This document shows, one piece after another, positions 5,246 through 5,746 of a DNA stretch of 5,746 bases. Within the stretch, counting starts at the first letter, position 1. Every line of letters starts with the position of its first letter. The notes beneath the pieces are model-generated. The model was not told where the DNA came from. It saw only the letters and a list, made by a program, of their open reading frames with translations, and ran no database searches. The stretch comes from Planctomycetaceae bacterium (lineage in GTDB: Bacteria > Planctomycetota > Planctomycetia > Pirellulales > PALSA-1355): the NCBI GenBank assembly GCA_005773095.1, contig SXHT01000304.1:1-5746 (forward strand), read 5' to 3'. The translations under genes were made by a program, and so were the position numbers.

Positions 5246-5746
5246 TTACCCGCCGAAGATGTGATCCCGGTTCGCCTTGTTCCAGGCCAGCTTTTCGGCG
5301 GATGTCATCTTTGCGAAATCGGGGCGTGCGGTCGGATCAAACATCGCGGTTGCGTGTGGCTTGCCGTTGCATTCGCAGGGTTCCTTGAGCGGTCCGCGGC
5401 AGCCGCAATCACTTTTGGCGGCAGGCTTTGGCAGACCGGAGGGCAATGCCACTTGCGAACCGCCGCCGTAGCTCATCACGCCTGTCGTCAGCTGCGAGTC
5501 GTCGGCGAGTGATCGCAGCGGCTTGATCTTCAAGCGTTCCAGGACACCGTGGTACGCCTTTACGGCCTCCTCGGCCGATATCTGGCCATCGGCAATCCGA
5601 CGCAGGAATTCCAGGAACGCCAACTGGCACTCGGCATTGTTGATCTTGCGACCGAATAGCGCTGCCCGCGCGCCATATTTTCTGGCTTCGCTGAGCAACT
5701 TGAAGGCATCGTAGGTAGTGCCCGCGGCGCCGCCCAGAATTCCGAC
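5246..5746 (-). CDS. C-terminal part of a probable class I aldolase-like TIM-barrel protein (5' end off the window)
   Basis: 166 residues are visible and the frame stays open to the right edge, so the true start lies beyond it; the TTG at 5698 is internal. The visible part starts VGILGGAAGTTYDAF and continues YGARAALFGRKINNAE, then two helices (FLEFLRRIADG and AEEAVKAYHGVLERL). A Gly-rich turn after a strand, followed by a xxFGRxI strand end, resembles the phosphate-binding last strands of FbaB/DeoC/LacD-type aldolases. This is pattern memory, and the catalytic Lys would be upstream. After about residue 85 comes a linker and a tail with two CxC pairs (DCGC and CEC, at 5407-5369), then KMTSAEKLAWNKANRDHIFGG, a helical end. 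The CxC pairs could bind a metal. The stop is TAA at 5248-5246. No terminator hairpin with a T-run follows. The gene is confident; the function is tentative. Confidence 0.72.
   Translation of the reverse strand, partial: VGILGGAAGTTYDAFKLLSEARKYGARAALFGRKINNAECQLAFLEFLRRIADGQISAEEAVKAYHGVLERLKIKPLRSLADDSQLTTGVMSYGGGSQVALPSGLPKPAAKSDCGCRGPLKEPCECNGKPHATAMFDPTARPDFAKMTSAEKLAWNKANRDHIFGG

Overview
The window looks like a stretch of a Planctomycetota chromosome, probably Pirellulales-like. Reasons: GC-rich DNA, starts without clear Shine-Dalgarno sequences, a Cys/Gln/Pro-rich small lipoprotein, and above all intergenic gaps packed with short palindromic repeats of the kind I recall from those genomes. 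The assignment is inference; no marker gene is present.

Layout. Positions 1-73 are the last two domains (V and VI) and 3' end of a group II intron whose body lies off the left edge. Positions 74-276 hold no gene, only repeats. A GNAT-family acetyltransferase (minus, 277-1305) ends inside two palindromic repeats. A 340-bp divergent gap (1306-1645) carries a candidate promoter for the acetyltransferase and two repeat elements. A flavin-dependent halogenase-like oxidoreductase (plus, 1646-2905) is followed 76 bp later by a CPA2-type cation:proton antiporter (plus, 2982-4403). An inverted-repeat element fills almost the whole gap between them. Convergent to the antiporter is a small lipoprotein with a cysteine every fourth residue (minus, 4439-4816), behind a good sigma70-like promoter. 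A 429-bp gap (4817-5245) contains that promoter and two more inverted-repeat elements. The right edge holds the C-terminal part of a probable TIM-barrel aldolase-like protein (minus, 5246-5746, truncated by the window).

Functional links. The oxidoreductase and antiporter are codirectional and could be one transcript, but nothing in their sequences ties their activities together. The other genes look like unrelated single units. I see no defence, CRISPR or RNA-guided system. The distinctive signals are repeat-driven: a gene tail and stop codon supplied by repeats, repeat copies with compensatory stem changes, and a repeat spacer that must hold any translation signal for the antiporter. Two protein oddities add to these: the period-4 cysteine tail, and a Gly where I expect a conserved Glu in the antiporter.
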